From: Chitinimonas sp. BJB300
GTDB taxonomy: Bacteria; Pseudomonadota; Gammaproteobacteria; Burkholderiales; Chitinimonadaceae
Assembly: GCF_002735695.1 (NCBI RefSeq)
Contig: NZ_PDZH01000051.1
Span: forward strand, 1 to 32,038
Length of the DNA stretch: 32,038 nt
Reading direction: 5' to 3'
Of this stretch, positions 24,732 through 32,038 are shown piece after piece. Under the pieces are notes generated by a model, which was not told where the DNA came from, ran no database searches, and saw only the letters and a program-made list of their open reading frames with translations. Every line of letters starts with the position of its first letter. Within the stretch, counting starts at the first letter, position 1. The position numbers were made by a program, and so were the translations under genes.

Positions 24732-24740
24732 TGTTAGAAT
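24732..24740 (+). promoter_or_regulatory. Extended -10 promoter element of the btuB riboswitch transcript
   Basis: TG-T-TAGAAT is an extended -10 element (5 of 6 consensus bases). A start about 7 bases on, near 24747, would begin just ahead of the riboswitch aptamer. The -35 region is poor, which is usual for extended -10 promoters. Confidence 0.45.
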
Positions 24741-24750
24741 CGCCGCCTCC

Positions 24751-24920
24751 AAGGTGCCGACCCTAAACCGTCGGTTAAACGGGAAATAGGTGTGAAACCT
24801 GTGCTGTCCCTGCAACGGTAAGCAAGTGTGGGTTGATCAAGCAAGCCACTGTCGCTTTTTAGAGCCATGGGAAGGCGATCAATCAAGTCTTGCAAGCCCG
24901 GATACCGGCCTTTGAGTGCT
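24751..24920 (+). promoter_or_regulatory. Cobalamin riboswitch upstream of btuB
   Basis: The conserved blocks of the adenosylcobalamin-type aptamer appear in order: AAGGTGCCGA at the 5' side, TTAAACGGGAA, a CTGTCCCTGCAACGGTAA core (about 24801-24820), the B12 box AAGCCACTG (24844-24852), GGGAAGGCG (24869-24877), and GCAAGCCCGGATACCGGCC closing the 3' side. Binding of coenzyme B12 should reduce expression of btuB, most likely by blocking translation, because no T-run terminator is seen in the 180-bp stretch between aptamer and start codon. End positions are approximate. Confidence 0.93.
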
Positions 24921-25100
24921 GCCTCCAACTTGGCGTACGCCCATATTGGCCACCCCAAGAAGCAGGCAGATCATTGACGCGCGGCAGGGTGCACGCAGCG
25001 GGTTTGAGCCAGCGGCTGCCTGTCGCCCAAGTTTATGCCTGCCGTAGTTTCCCTGTTGCCTACTCTCGTCGTTACACGAGTTTGGTTTCAGGAGACCTCC

Positions 25101-26996
25101 ATGCTGTCCCGCACTATCCATCCCTTTGCAATAACGCTGCTTGCCACCAGCCTCCATAGCCTTAGCGCCCCTTACATAGAGCGTGCCGATGAAGTCATTG
25201 TCACCGCTGCCCGCGTACCCCAAACACAAAAGGAAGCCATAGGCGACCTTACGGTGCTCAACCGGGCCGACCTCGATACCTTCCGCGGCCAGACATTGGC
25301 TGAAGTACTTCCTGCTCAAGCAGGTGTGCAGTTCACCAATAATGGCGGGCCGGGCAAGGCTAGCAGCTTGTTTTTGCGTGGCACCAATGCCGGCCACACC
25401 ATTGTATTGATCGACGGCATACGCTTTGGCTCGCCCACGCTGGGCAGCGCATCGTTACAACATTTGCCGGTCGATCAGATTGAACGCGTTGAAATCCTGC
25501 GTGGCGCGGCAGCAAGTCTGTATGGATCGGACGCCATTGGGGGTGTGATACAAATCTTTACCCGTACCGGCAAACAGGCCAAACAACCAGCCATCAGCCT
25601 TGGGGGGGGCAGCCATGGCAGCCGTAACCTCAGCGCACACGTGGGTGGTGAAGTCGATACAACGCGTTATACGATTGGATTTGGCTACAGCGAAACCGAT
25701 GGCATCAGCAGCATCGCCAATCCAAGCAACCCCAACTACTACGCGGACAAAGACAGCTACCGCAACGGCAACCTCAGTGCATCGCTAAGCCACCATGTAA
25801 ACGATACGCTCGAACTCGGTGCCAACTTGTTCTATGCAAAAGTGCGTAGCCAATATGATGGATCGGTCTACGACAATGCCTTCAACCCTACCGCCCAAGC
25901 CTTCGACTATCGCGACAACGGTGAGCAAGGCAGCATGAACTTATGGACTCGCATGCAGTTTAACGATACTTGGCAAGCGCATTTCAGGGCCGGAACCAGC
26001 GTTGATAGGGGCACGAACTTTACGCCGCAAGCGTATGACAACCTCACCGACAAACAACGCAGCATCAACTCACAGCAACAGACATTCAGTTGGCAGAACG
26101 AAATCAAAGTCGGCTCTGGCACCGCCCTGGTAGGCCTGGAAACGCTGCAACAGAAGGTCAGTGGCGATACCGCCTACGCAGTCAGCCAACGACGCATCAA
26201 TAGTCTATTTGGCGGCTATCTGACCAGCCTGGGCCCACTGCGTCTGCAAAGCAATCTGCGTTACGACAAAAATTCCCAATTCGGCGATCATGCCAGCGCG
26301 CAACTCGGGGGGAGCTGGCATCTGAACCCCACATGGCAACTGGGTAGTAACCTTGGCACGGGTTTCCGTGCGCCTTCATTCAACGACCTGTACTGGCCCG
26401 GCTCGGAAAGCCCCGATCTGAAACCGGAGACATCGTTCAACCGCGAGGTGTTCACCCGCTTCAAAGCAGACAACCTACAAGGTGGCCTGACCCTATACCG
26501 CAATACCGTGCGCGACCTCATCGCCTGGGCCCCTACCTCGCCCGGCAGCACAAACTGGAAGCCCGCCAATATTGGTCGTGCCCAGTTAACCGGTGCAACC
26601 CTAAGCCTCGACTGGCAGTCACAGCAATGGATGGCAGGCGGCCACTTCGACTGGTTGGATGCCAAGGATGCTTCGGGCACCAGCAGTGACGGCAAACAAT
26701 TGGCACGCCGCGCGCGTCAGGTAGGTGCTGTCTATACCGGCATTAAATTCGGCAAACTTGATGCCAAGCTTGAAGTACAGGCGCAGGGCAAACGCTTTGA
26801 TAATGCGGCCAATACCGTACGCTTGGCGGGCTACAGCCTGGTCAACCTCGCCGCAAATTGGCAACTGGCCCGCGACTGGCAGTTAAGCGCTCGCCTGAAC
26901 AATGTCTTCGACAAGGATTACGTGCAAGTCACAGACTATGGCACGCTCGGACGTAATGGCCTTATCAGCCTACGTTGGCAACCCAAAGGCGTTTGA
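25101..26996 (+). CDS. btuB: TonB-dependent vitamin B12 outer-membrane receptor
   Basis: This 631-residue protein begins with a signal peptide (residues 1 to about 23, ending SLSA). A TonB box follows, DEVIVTA (30-36). The plug domain (about 45-160) shows LRGTNAGHTIVLIDGIRFG and VEILRGAAASLYGSDAIGG, and the rest is a 22-strand barrel, ending with NVFDKDYVQVTDYGTLGRNG. It imports cobalamin across the outer membrane with TonB energy. Substrate assignment comes from the riboswitch upstream and the btuFCD genes downstream. ATG at 25101 has AGGAGA 6 bases upstream. The C-terminus ends RWQPKGV rather than with the usual aromatic residue. No terminator is clear after it. Confidence 0.94.
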   Translation: MLSRTIHPFAITLLATSLHSLSAPYIERADEVIVTAARVPQTQKEAIGDLTVLNRADLDTFRGQTLAEVLPAQAGVQFTNNGGPGKASSLFLRGTNAGHTIVLIDGIRFGSPTLGSASLQHLPVDQIERVEILRGAAASLYGSDAIGGVIQIFTRTGKQAKQPAISLGGGSHGSRNLSAHVGGEVDTTRYTIGFGYSETDGISSIANPSNPNYYADKDSYRNGNLSASLSHHVNDTLELGANLFYAKVRSQYDGSVYDNAFNPTAQAFDYRDNGEQGSMNLWTRMQFNDTWQAHFRAGTSVDRGTNFTPQAYDNLTDKQRSINSQQQTFSWQNEIKVGSGTALVGLETLQQKVSGDTAYAVSQRRINSLFGGYLTSLGPLRLQSNLRYDKNSQFGDHASAQLGGSWHLNPTWQLGSNLGTGFRAPSFNDLYWPGSESPDLKPETSFNREVFTRFKADNLQGGLTLYRNTVRDLIAWAPTSPGSTNWKPANIGRAQLTGATLSLDWQSQQWMAGGHFDWLDAKDASGTSSDGKQLARRARQVGAVYTGIKFGKLDAKLEVQAQGKRFDNAANTVRLAGYSLVNLAANWQLARDWQLSARLNNVFDKDYVQVTDYGTLGRNGLISLRWQPKGV

Positions 26997-27131
26997 TACC
27001 ACCTTGGTGAGAGGCCGATACGTACCAAACCTAGCATCAGCCAGCCAAATTCACCGCAAAGTCTGGCCGGCAGTATGGATATTTGGCTACCCTAGCGCCT
27101 TTCGTCTCACAAAGGACCTGGCCGCGATATG

Positions 27132-27344
27132 AACCGGTCTAAGAACCGGTTTACGATCTTACTGCGCAGCTGTGACCAGGGCTTAATGTGTTTCTCGAAA
27201 TCCTCATGTACCCACTTATATTCCAGTTTCTGCGCTGCGCTTCACCCTGCTGATAGCTGTTCGTGACAGATCGAAAACCGGTTCTAAGGAGCACAGTGAG
27301 ACTAAAACAGTGAACCGGTTCTGACAGCCACTGACATACCGGTT
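27132..27344. repeat. Five ACCGGT-centred palindromic repeats upstream of cobT
   Basis: The 386-bp gap between btuB and cobT has no plausible gene. It contains the palindrome AACCGGTT or a one-base variant at 27132-27139, 27144-27151, 27276-27283, 27313-27320 and 27337-27344. The best copy is a 10-bp palindrome, GAACCGGTTC (27312-27321). Most copies, read on one strand or the other, extend to AACCGGTTCT. Such clustering suggests operator sites or a folded leader RNA for the cobT operon. It does not match the cobalamin riboswitch. Confidence 0.6.
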
Positions 27345-27382
27345 CCAATGTACCCATACAATCCAGAAACCAGGAAACTCCT

Positions 27383-28438
27383 ATGCAAGGAATGTGGTGG
27401 CAAGCCCCAGCACACGCTGTAAACGAAACCGCCCAAGCCGCTGCCGCCACCCGGCAGCATAACCTCACCAAACCAACCGGCGCGCTGGGCGATCTTGAAG
27501 GTATTGCAATCCGCCTGGCTGGCTTGCAGGGGAGGGAATGCCCTTTATTGTCCCGTCCCTGGATCAGTATTTTCGCGGCAGACCATGGCTTGGCTGCCGC
27601 TGGTTTATCGGCTTACCCACAAGCCGTCACCGCTCAGATGGTGGCAAACTTTGCCCATGGCGGGGCAGCCATCTGCGTACTTGCCAAGCAAATCCAAGCG
27701 GGGTTTGAAGTCATCGACGTCGGTGTGGCGGGCGATACCAGCCACCTGCCCAACGTAATCCAAGCCAAGATCGGCCTCGGCACGGCCAATCTGCTCGAAC
27801 ACCCCGCCATGTCCATGGATGCCCTGCACGCAGCGTTGGAGGTAGGACAAGCTGCCGTAAGACGCGCCCAAGCCAACAAAGCTGACTGTTTTATCGGCGG
27901 GGAAATGGGAATTGGCAACACCAGCAGCGCCAGTGCACTGGGCGCAGTGCTTATCAATTGTGAAGTCGCCGAGCTCGTCGGCCCCGGTTCGGGGCTGGAC
28001 CCAGCAGGGGTGATTCGTAAGGCAGGTCTCCTGAGTTCTGCATTGCAATTACACGCATCCCGGCTCGCTAGCCCGGCCAGCATGCTGGCTACCTTGGGTG
28101 GTTTTGAAATCGCCGCACTGACAGGTGCTTACATTGCCGCCAGCCAAGCCGGAATACCCGTATTGGTGGATGGCTTTATCAGCACTGTCGCTGCACTGGC
28201 GGCATGCAAGATGAACCCCAGCATCACACCCTGGCTCCTGTTCGGGCATCAGTCCGCCGAGCCCGCACATGTCCGTCTGCTGTTTGAACTCGACGGCCAG
28301 CCCCTGCTAAAGCTGGGCTTACGCCTGGGCGAGGGCAGTGGTGCCGCCACCGCCTTCCCCTTGTTGCAACTGGCCTGTGCATTACATAGTCAGATGGCTA
28401 CCTTTGCCCAAGCCGGTGTCAGCAACCGGGACGTGTGA
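27383..28438 (+). CDS. cobT: Nicotinate-nucleotide-dimethylbenzimidazole phosphoribosyltransferase
   Basis: CobT makes alpha-ribazole phosphate from nicotinate mononucleotide and 5,6-dimethylbenzimidazole, the lower ligand of cobalamin. The 351-residue product is of normal length. Its family features include AADHGLAAAGLSAYP, GGEMGIGNTSSAS and GPGSGLDPAG. The catalytic Glu317 lies in RLGEGSGAA and is numbered as in the Salmonella enzyme. The ATG at 27383 is preceded by AGGAAACTCCT. It overlaps the next gene by four bases (GTGA). It serves lower-ligand assembly during corrinoid salvage. No other lower-ligand genes such as cobS or cobU are in the window. Confidence 0.95.
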   Translation: MQGMWWQAPAHAVNETAQAAAATRQHNLTKPTGALGDLEGIAIRLAGLQGRECPLLSRPWISIFAADHGLAAAGLSAYPQAVTAQMVANFAHGGAAICVLAKQIQAGFEVIDVGVAGDTSHLPNVIQAKIGLGTANLLEHPAMSMDALHAALEVGQAAVRRAQANKADCFIGGEMGIGNTSSASALGAVLINCEVAELVGPGSGLDPAGVIRKAGLLSSALQLHASRLASPASMLATLGGFEIAALTGAYIAASQAGIPVLVDGFISTVAALAACKMNPSITPWLLFGHQSAEPAHVRLLFELDGQPLLKLGLRLGEGSGAATAFPLLQLACALHSQMATFAQAGVSNRDV

Positions 28439-29058
28439 TCGCAGACGAGAAAATCATGACTGAAGACAGCATACGCAACGCCCGCCATACCGATCGCATG
28501 GCGCGCAAAAAAGCACTGATCGACGCCCATATTGCCGAGGCCAATATCGACACCGGCATTCTTGTCGTGCTCACCGGCAACGGCAAGGGCAAATCGTCGT
28601 CAGCCTTTGGCATGGTGGCGCGCGCTATTGGCCATGGGATGAAAGTAGGGGTAGTACAGTTCATCAAAAGCCGTACCGATACCGGAGAAGAGGCTTTTCT
28701 CGGCAAGCATTGCGAATGGCATGTCATGGGCGATGGGTTTACCTGGGACACCCAAGACCGAGAGGCAGATACCAGAAAATCAGAACAGGCCTGGGAAGTT
28801 GCACACCGCATGCTTGCCGACCCAAGCTACGAACTGGTTGTGCTTGATGAACTGACCTATTGCCTCAGCTATAGCTACCTCGACAGAAGCCGGGTAATAA
28901 CCGACCTTGAGTCCCGTCCCGCCATGCAACATGTGGTGGTAACCGGCCGTGCTGCCGCCAAGGAGCTGTTGGACATTGCCGACACAGTCTCGGTTATCGA
29001 AAACGAGAAGCATGCCTATACATCAGGGATTCGGGCACAGAAGGGAGTGGAGTGGTGA
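28435..29058 (+). CDS. cobO: Cob(I)yrinic acid a,c-diamide adenosyltransferase (CobO/BtuR/CobA type)
   Basis: The 207-residue product transfers the adenosyl group of ATP to the cobalt of reduced corrinoids, making coenzyme B12 forms from imported cobalamin. The P-loop GNGKGKS (48-54) and the following SSAFGMVARAIGHG, LDELTYCLSYSYLD and VTGRAAAKELLDIAD segments define the family. The GTG at 28435 gives a four-base overlap with cobT, as at the other junctions in this operon. ATG at 28456, with a weak GAG 6 bases upstream, would give 200 residues and is an equally fair start. The enzyme is cytoplasmic. Symbols btuR and cobA are used for the same family. Confidence 0.92.
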   Translation: MIADEKIMTEDSIRNARHTDRMARKKALIDAHIAEANIDTGILVVLTGNGKGKSSSAFGMVARAIGHGMKVGVVQFIKSRTDTGEEAFLGKHCEWHVMGDGFTWDTQDREADTRKSEQAWEVAHRMLADPSYELVVLDELTYCLSYSYLDRSRVITDLESRPAMQHVVVTGRAAAKELLDIADTVSVIENEKHAYTSGIRAQKGVEW

Positions 29059-29924
29059 AAACCTTGTGTCGGGGCATGTTGTTGTGGCTGCTACTGGGCG
29101 CCGCCCATGCCGACATCAGCGTGCAAGACGACCAAGGCCGCACCGTACGTTTGGGCAAGCCGGCACAACGCATCATCAGCCTGGCCCCACACCTTACTGA
29201 AGACCTGTTTGCGATTGGCGCGGGACCAAATATCGTGGGCGTAAGCAGCTATAGCGACTACCCGGCTGCCGCCAAGAAGATCCCAGAGATTGGTAGTTAC
29301 AACCACTTCGACTTGGAACAGATTCGTACCCTCAAGCCTGATTTGATCGTCGCATGGCCCGGCGGGAATCCTGCTCGCCAACTGACGCAACTGGAATCGC
29401 TGGGTATTGCGATCTACTACGACGACCCAAAGAAACTGACGGATATTCCGCATGTGCTGGAACGGCTGGGTGTATTGACAGGGCGAACCAACATAGCAGA
29501 ACAAGCCGCCGCCCAGTTACGCACACGTACTGCGACGCTGGCTAAATACCATGCCGGTAAACGCCCTGTGCGCGTGTTCTATCAAGTGTGGGATAGGCCG
29601 CTGATGACCATCAACGGCGAGCAAGCCATTTCGGACGTCATGCGACTTTGCGGTGCAGTAAACGTATTCGCCGAATTACCATCGCGCGCACCGACGGTGG
29701 ATGAAGAAGCCGTACTCGTCGCTAACCCGGACCTGATCGCCACCAGTGGCGACAGCACCGCCAAGAATACATGGTTACAACGATGGGCGCGCTTTCCACG
29801 CCTGAAGGCAGTCGCCCGCAACCAACTTTACATGCTGCCACCCGACCTGCTCAGCCGCATGGGCCCACGCTTGGTGGACGGCGCTGAAGCGCTGTGTGCC
29901 GCCGTCGATAAGGCGCGGCAGTGA
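29055..29924 (+). CDS. btuF: Vitamin B12 ABC transporter periplasmic binding protein
   Basis: The 289-residue product has a short Sec signal peptide (1-19, ending AHA) and a class III solute-binding fold. RIISLAPHLTEDLFAIGAG, SSYSDYP and a stretch ending LKPDLIVAW are typical of BtuF and related haem/siderophore-binding proteins. It captures cobalamin in the periplasm and hands it to BtuCD. The GTG at 29055 overlaps the cobO stop (GTGA) and has GGGAG 7 bases upstream; GTG at 29052 is an alternative. Its four-base overlap with btuC and its place in the B12 locus support the substrate call over haem or siderophores. Confidence 0.91.
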   Translation: MKTLCRGMLLWLLLGAAHADISVQDDQGRTVRLGKPAQRIISLAPHLTEDLFAIGAGPNIVGVSSYSDYPAAAKKIPEIGSYNHFDLEQIRTLKPDLIVAWPGGNPARQLTQLESLGIAIYYDDPKKLTDIPHVLERLGVLTGRTNIAEQAAAQLRTRTATLAKYHAGKRPVRVFYQVWDRPLMTINGEQAISDVMRLCGAVNVFAELPSRAPTVDEEAVLVANPDLIATSGDSTAKNTWLQRWARFPRLKAVARNQLYMLPPDLLSRMGPRLVDGAEALCAAVDKARQ

Positions 29925-30913
29925 AAGAACACACGCATCTTACCCGCCAGCGGCTTGCCCTGATAATGGCCGCCTTGTTGCTGCTAACCCTAGTGCTGCT
30001 GACTATCAGCCTTTGCCTGGGCAGCACCGCCTACCGACCCTGGCAGCTATGGCAATCAACACCCGATGCCCAAATGGCGCGCGACGTTGTGCTGCAATTG
30101 CGTCTGCCACGCAGCCTGGCAGCTCTGGTGGTTGGCGGCTTGCTCGCCATGGCTGGTTTATTGCAGCAAATATTGCTACGTAACCCGCTGGCCGACCCGT
30201 ATGTCCTGGGTACCTCGGGTGGCGCAAGTGTAGGCGCGCTAGCCGCTTTGCTGTTGGGGGCAAGCAGCGTGCTGGTCTCCTTATCGGCTGGAACGGGTGC
30301 ATTGGCCAGCACCTTGCTGGTCTTTGCCCTGGCCCGGCACGATCATTCCAGCCAGCAGTCGCGCCTGCTGCTTACCGGTATCGCGGTGGCATCCTTCGCG
30401 GGGGCGCTAAGCTCCTTGTTGCTCAGCATCGCGCCAGACGGGCTCTTACGCGGCATGGTGTTCTGGATGCTGGGAGACCTTGCCGGCGCCCCCTGGCAAG
30501 TGGCTGGCTTGGTGTTATTGGGTTTGCTCATCCTGCTTTGGCCGTGCGCGCGCGATCTCAATATCCTCAGCCATGGCCAGCAGGCCGCCCATGCATTGGG
30601 TAGTCAGACCCGCCAATTACAATGGCTGCTGTATTTCGCTTCGTCGATCGCCACCGCAGTCGCCGTTACCAGTGCCGGCCTCATTGGCTTTATAGGCCTT
30701 ATCGTGCCCCATGCCTTGCGGCTTGTGCTGGGCCAGGACATTCGCCTGCTTTTACCCGCAACCGTGCTCGGCGGGGGTTGTACGTTGCTCGCTGCGGATA
30801 TCGTTTCCCGTACTGTGCTGGCCCCACAGCAGCTGCCTGTCGGCGTGGTGACTGCTTTGGCTGGCGTACCCGTGTTCCTCTGGCTGTTACAGCGGCGCGG
30901 GCGGCAACAATGA
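29921..30913 (+). CDS. btuC: Vitamin B12 ABC transporter permease
   Basis: This 330-residue FecCD/BtuC-type permease has about ten membrane helices, the first at about residues 13-34. The signatures are visible: LRLPRSLAALVVGG, RNPLADPYVLGTSGGA and, near the C-terminus, GLIGFIGLIVPHALRLVLG, followed by GLVTALAGVP-like GVVTALAGVPVFLWLL. It forms the inner-membrane pore of the BtuCDF importer. The GTG start at 29921 overlaps btuF by four bases (GTGA), and the stop overlaps btuD by four (ATGA). Confidence 0.93.
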   Translation: MKEHTHLTRQRLALIMAALLLLTLVLLTISLCLGSTAYRPWQLWQSTPDAQMARDVVLQLRLPRSLAALVVGGLLAMAGLLQQILLRNPLADPYVLGTSGGASVGALAALLLGASSVLVSLSAGTGALASTLLVFALARHDHSSQQSRLLLTGIAVASFAGALSSLLLSIAPDGLLRGMVFWMLGDLAGAPWQVAGLVLLGLLILLWPCARDLNILSHGQQAAHALGSQTRQLQWLLYFASSIATAVAVTSAGLIGFIGLIVPHALRLVLGQDIRLLLPATVLGGGCTLLAADIVSRTVLAPQQLPVGVVTALAGVPVFLWLLQRRGRQQ

Positions 30914-31686
30914 GCCTGCTTGCCACCAACCAACTGAGCATACGACAAGGCCAGCGTACACTTTGCCATGCCCTTGATATCAACATCAAACCCGGTGAAT
31001 GCTGGCTGGTATTGGGAGAAAACGGTTGCGGGAAAAGCACGCTGCTGGCCGCCCTGGCCGGCTGGCATGCGCCACAGGCAGGCAAAATCAACCTGCACGA
31101 CAAACCCCTACCAAGCTGGACAAGCCAGGAACGTGCGAAGCGGATGGCGTGGCTGACCCAGCAAGATGACAGCGCCTTTCCGTTAACGGTGCTGGAAAAA
31201 GCCCTGACCGGCCGCCACCCGCACCTGGGCCGCTGGGACTGGGAAAGCACCGATGACATCGCTTTGGCACAGCACCAGCTGGCACGCCTTGACTTGGTGA
31301 ATCTCGCCGGACGGGACCTTGCCACGCTGTCAGGCGGCGAACGCCGACGCGCCAGCTTGGCTGCCGTGCTGGCCCAACAAGCCGAACTGCTATTACTGGA
31401 TGAACCACTGTCGCAACTCGACCTTCGGCACCAACAGCAAGCGCTGGCGATATTGCGTGACGAAACCAATGCAGGCCGCAGCCTTGTGCTGGTCAGCCAC
31501 GACCCCAATCACGCCCACGGGTTTGCCAGCCATGTATTGCTATTGTTCGGTGACGGCCGCTGGTTGGCCGGGCCCGTGCAAGAAACACTAACCGAAGCCA
31601 ACCTCAGCGCACTCTACCGGCATCCAGTGCGCAGCCACCTGGTCGATGGCCAACCGTGGTTTCTACCAGGGCCGCACGTAGCCTAA
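30910..31686 (+). CDS. btuD: Vitamin B12 ABC transporter ATP-binding protein
   Basis: This 258-residue ABC ATPase powers cobalamin import by BtuCDF. It has Walker A GENGCGKST (36-44), signature LSGGERRR (140-147), Walker B LLLLDEP (about 158-164) and the switch histidine in LVSHDPNHA. The frame is open upstream, but the ATG at 30910, in an ATGA overlap with btuC, gives the normal family length. The Q-loop lies in WLTQQDDSAFP. It is the last gene of the B12 operon. The following hairpin at 31717-31756 has no T-run. Confidence 0.93.
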   Translation: MSLLATNQLSIRQGQRTLCHALDINIKPGECWLVLGENGCGKSTLLAALAGWHAPQAGKINLHDKPLPSWTSQERAKRMAWLTQQDDSAFPLTVLEKALTGRHPHLGRWDWESTDDIALAQHQLARLDLVNLAGRDLATLSGGERRRASLAAVLAQQAELLLLDEPLSQLDLRHQQQALAILRDETNAGRSLVLVSHDPNHAHGFASHVLLLFGDGRWLAGPVQETLTEANLSALYRHPVRSHLVDGQPWFLPGPHVA

Positions 31687-31716
31687 ACCACAAAGGGTGC
31701 CATCAAATCAGGCAGC

Positions 31717-31756
31717 GCCGATATCCCGCTTTACCAGCTGCCGGTGGGGAATCGGC
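31717..31756 (+). other. Stem-loop after the B12 operon
   Basis: GCCGAT-A-TCCC (31717-31727) pairs with GGGA-ATCGGC (31747-31756), a 10-bp stem with one bulge. It lies 30 bp after btuD. There is no T-run, so it may protect the mRNA 3' end rather than terminate. No convincing gene lies in 31687-31921. Confidence 0.35.
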
Positions 31757-31921
31757 AATGGCGCTTGAGCAACACTGGCTTAGGATAGGGACTGATTTGC
31801 GCAATGCGAAGAAGCTAACCCATGACACACAACTAGCTGAAAAGCTGACGTAGTGGGCAACCCAAGGTTCCGTTCACGCTATCCGCCTTCCTACCCATCC
31901 TTTTTAAATCTGTGACTGATG

Positions 31922-32038
31922 TTACGCAGTAGCTGCGAGAAGCAGCTGTAACTGATCATAAGCCGCGCGGGAGGCGTTGATCAGTAACTTGCGGCAAAGT
32001 GCGAATGGGTTCTTCTGCGTCTTGATGCTCAGGCATTC
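31922..32038 (-). CDS. Possible C-terminal fragment of an unrecognised protein, entering from the right edge
   Basis: An open frame of 38 codons enters from the right edge on the minus strand and ends with TAA at 31922-31924. The translation, including KNPFALCRKLLINASRAAYD, looks amphipathic and helical and could be a genuine C-terminus. I do not recognise a family. It would converge on the B12 operon. The reading is too short to exclude chance. Confidence 0.3.
   Translation of the reverse strand, partial: ECLSIKTQKNPFALCRKLLINASRAAYDQLQLLLAATA

Noticed and set aside
24879-25397. Minus-strand open frame of 172 codons across the riboswitch and btuB start
   Set aside because: It overlaps the conserved riboswitch aptamer and the btuB signal peptide, and has no supporting start or domain.
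26997-27382. A second cobalamin riboswitch before cobT
   Set aside because: The B12 box, the CTGTCCCTGCAACGG core and the closing GCCCGGATACCGGCC-type elements are absent; only AACCGGTT repeats are present.

Overview
The window looks like part of a betaproteobacterial chromosome, probably of the Neisseriales type. The basis is moderate GC content, the gene order engB / diheme cytochrome c4 / resB / ccsA, System II cytochrome c maturation, and a complete type IV pilus chemosensory cluster. The genus cannot be named from the sequence alone. No rRNA genes, intact tRNA genes, CRISPR arrays or insertion sequences were seen.

Positions 1 to about 5048 are one end of an integrated P4-like satellite prophage or genomic island. 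All its genes read on the minus strand: a tyrosine integrase, a 660 bp control region, an AlpA-type regulator, a Bro-N antirepressor, a structured RNA resembling the C4 antisense RNA of phages P1, P7 and P4, a small gene in the icd position, an AntA/KilAC antirepressor, and the start of a P4-type primase cut by the window edge. The right boundary is a 3' fragment of a tRNA-Pro(CGG) gene (4999-5048), which should be the displaced attachment-site copy. The intact tRNA is expected beyond the left edge.

Positions 5096 to 14628 hold ordinary chromosomal genes. They include gabT-gabD (GABA catabolism) with a striking double palindrome upstream, a thioredoxin-like gene divergent from rsmE, and the cytochrome c block (cycA, resB, ccsA, minus strand) divergent from the GTPase gene engB.

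Positions 14753 to 24661 form the pilG-pilH-pilI-pilJ-chpA operon, a chemosensory system that controls twitching motility. PilJ senses, PilI (CheW) couples, and the 2042-residue ChpA kinase phosphorylates PilG and PilH. ChpA has four visible HPt domains and an in-frame (CAGCAC)10 tract. No pilK or chpB (adaptation enzymes) follows.

Positions 24732 to 31686 form a vitamin B12 uptake and salvage locus. A cobalamin riboswitch precedes btuB. A 386 bp gap with five ACCGGT-centred repeats follows. Then come cobT, a corrinoid adenosyltransferase gene, btuF, btuC and btuD, joined by four-base start/stop overlaps. Together they import corrinoids across both membranes and convert them to coenzyme forms. 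The last 350 bp hold no clear gene apart from a possible C-terminal fragment entering from the right edge.
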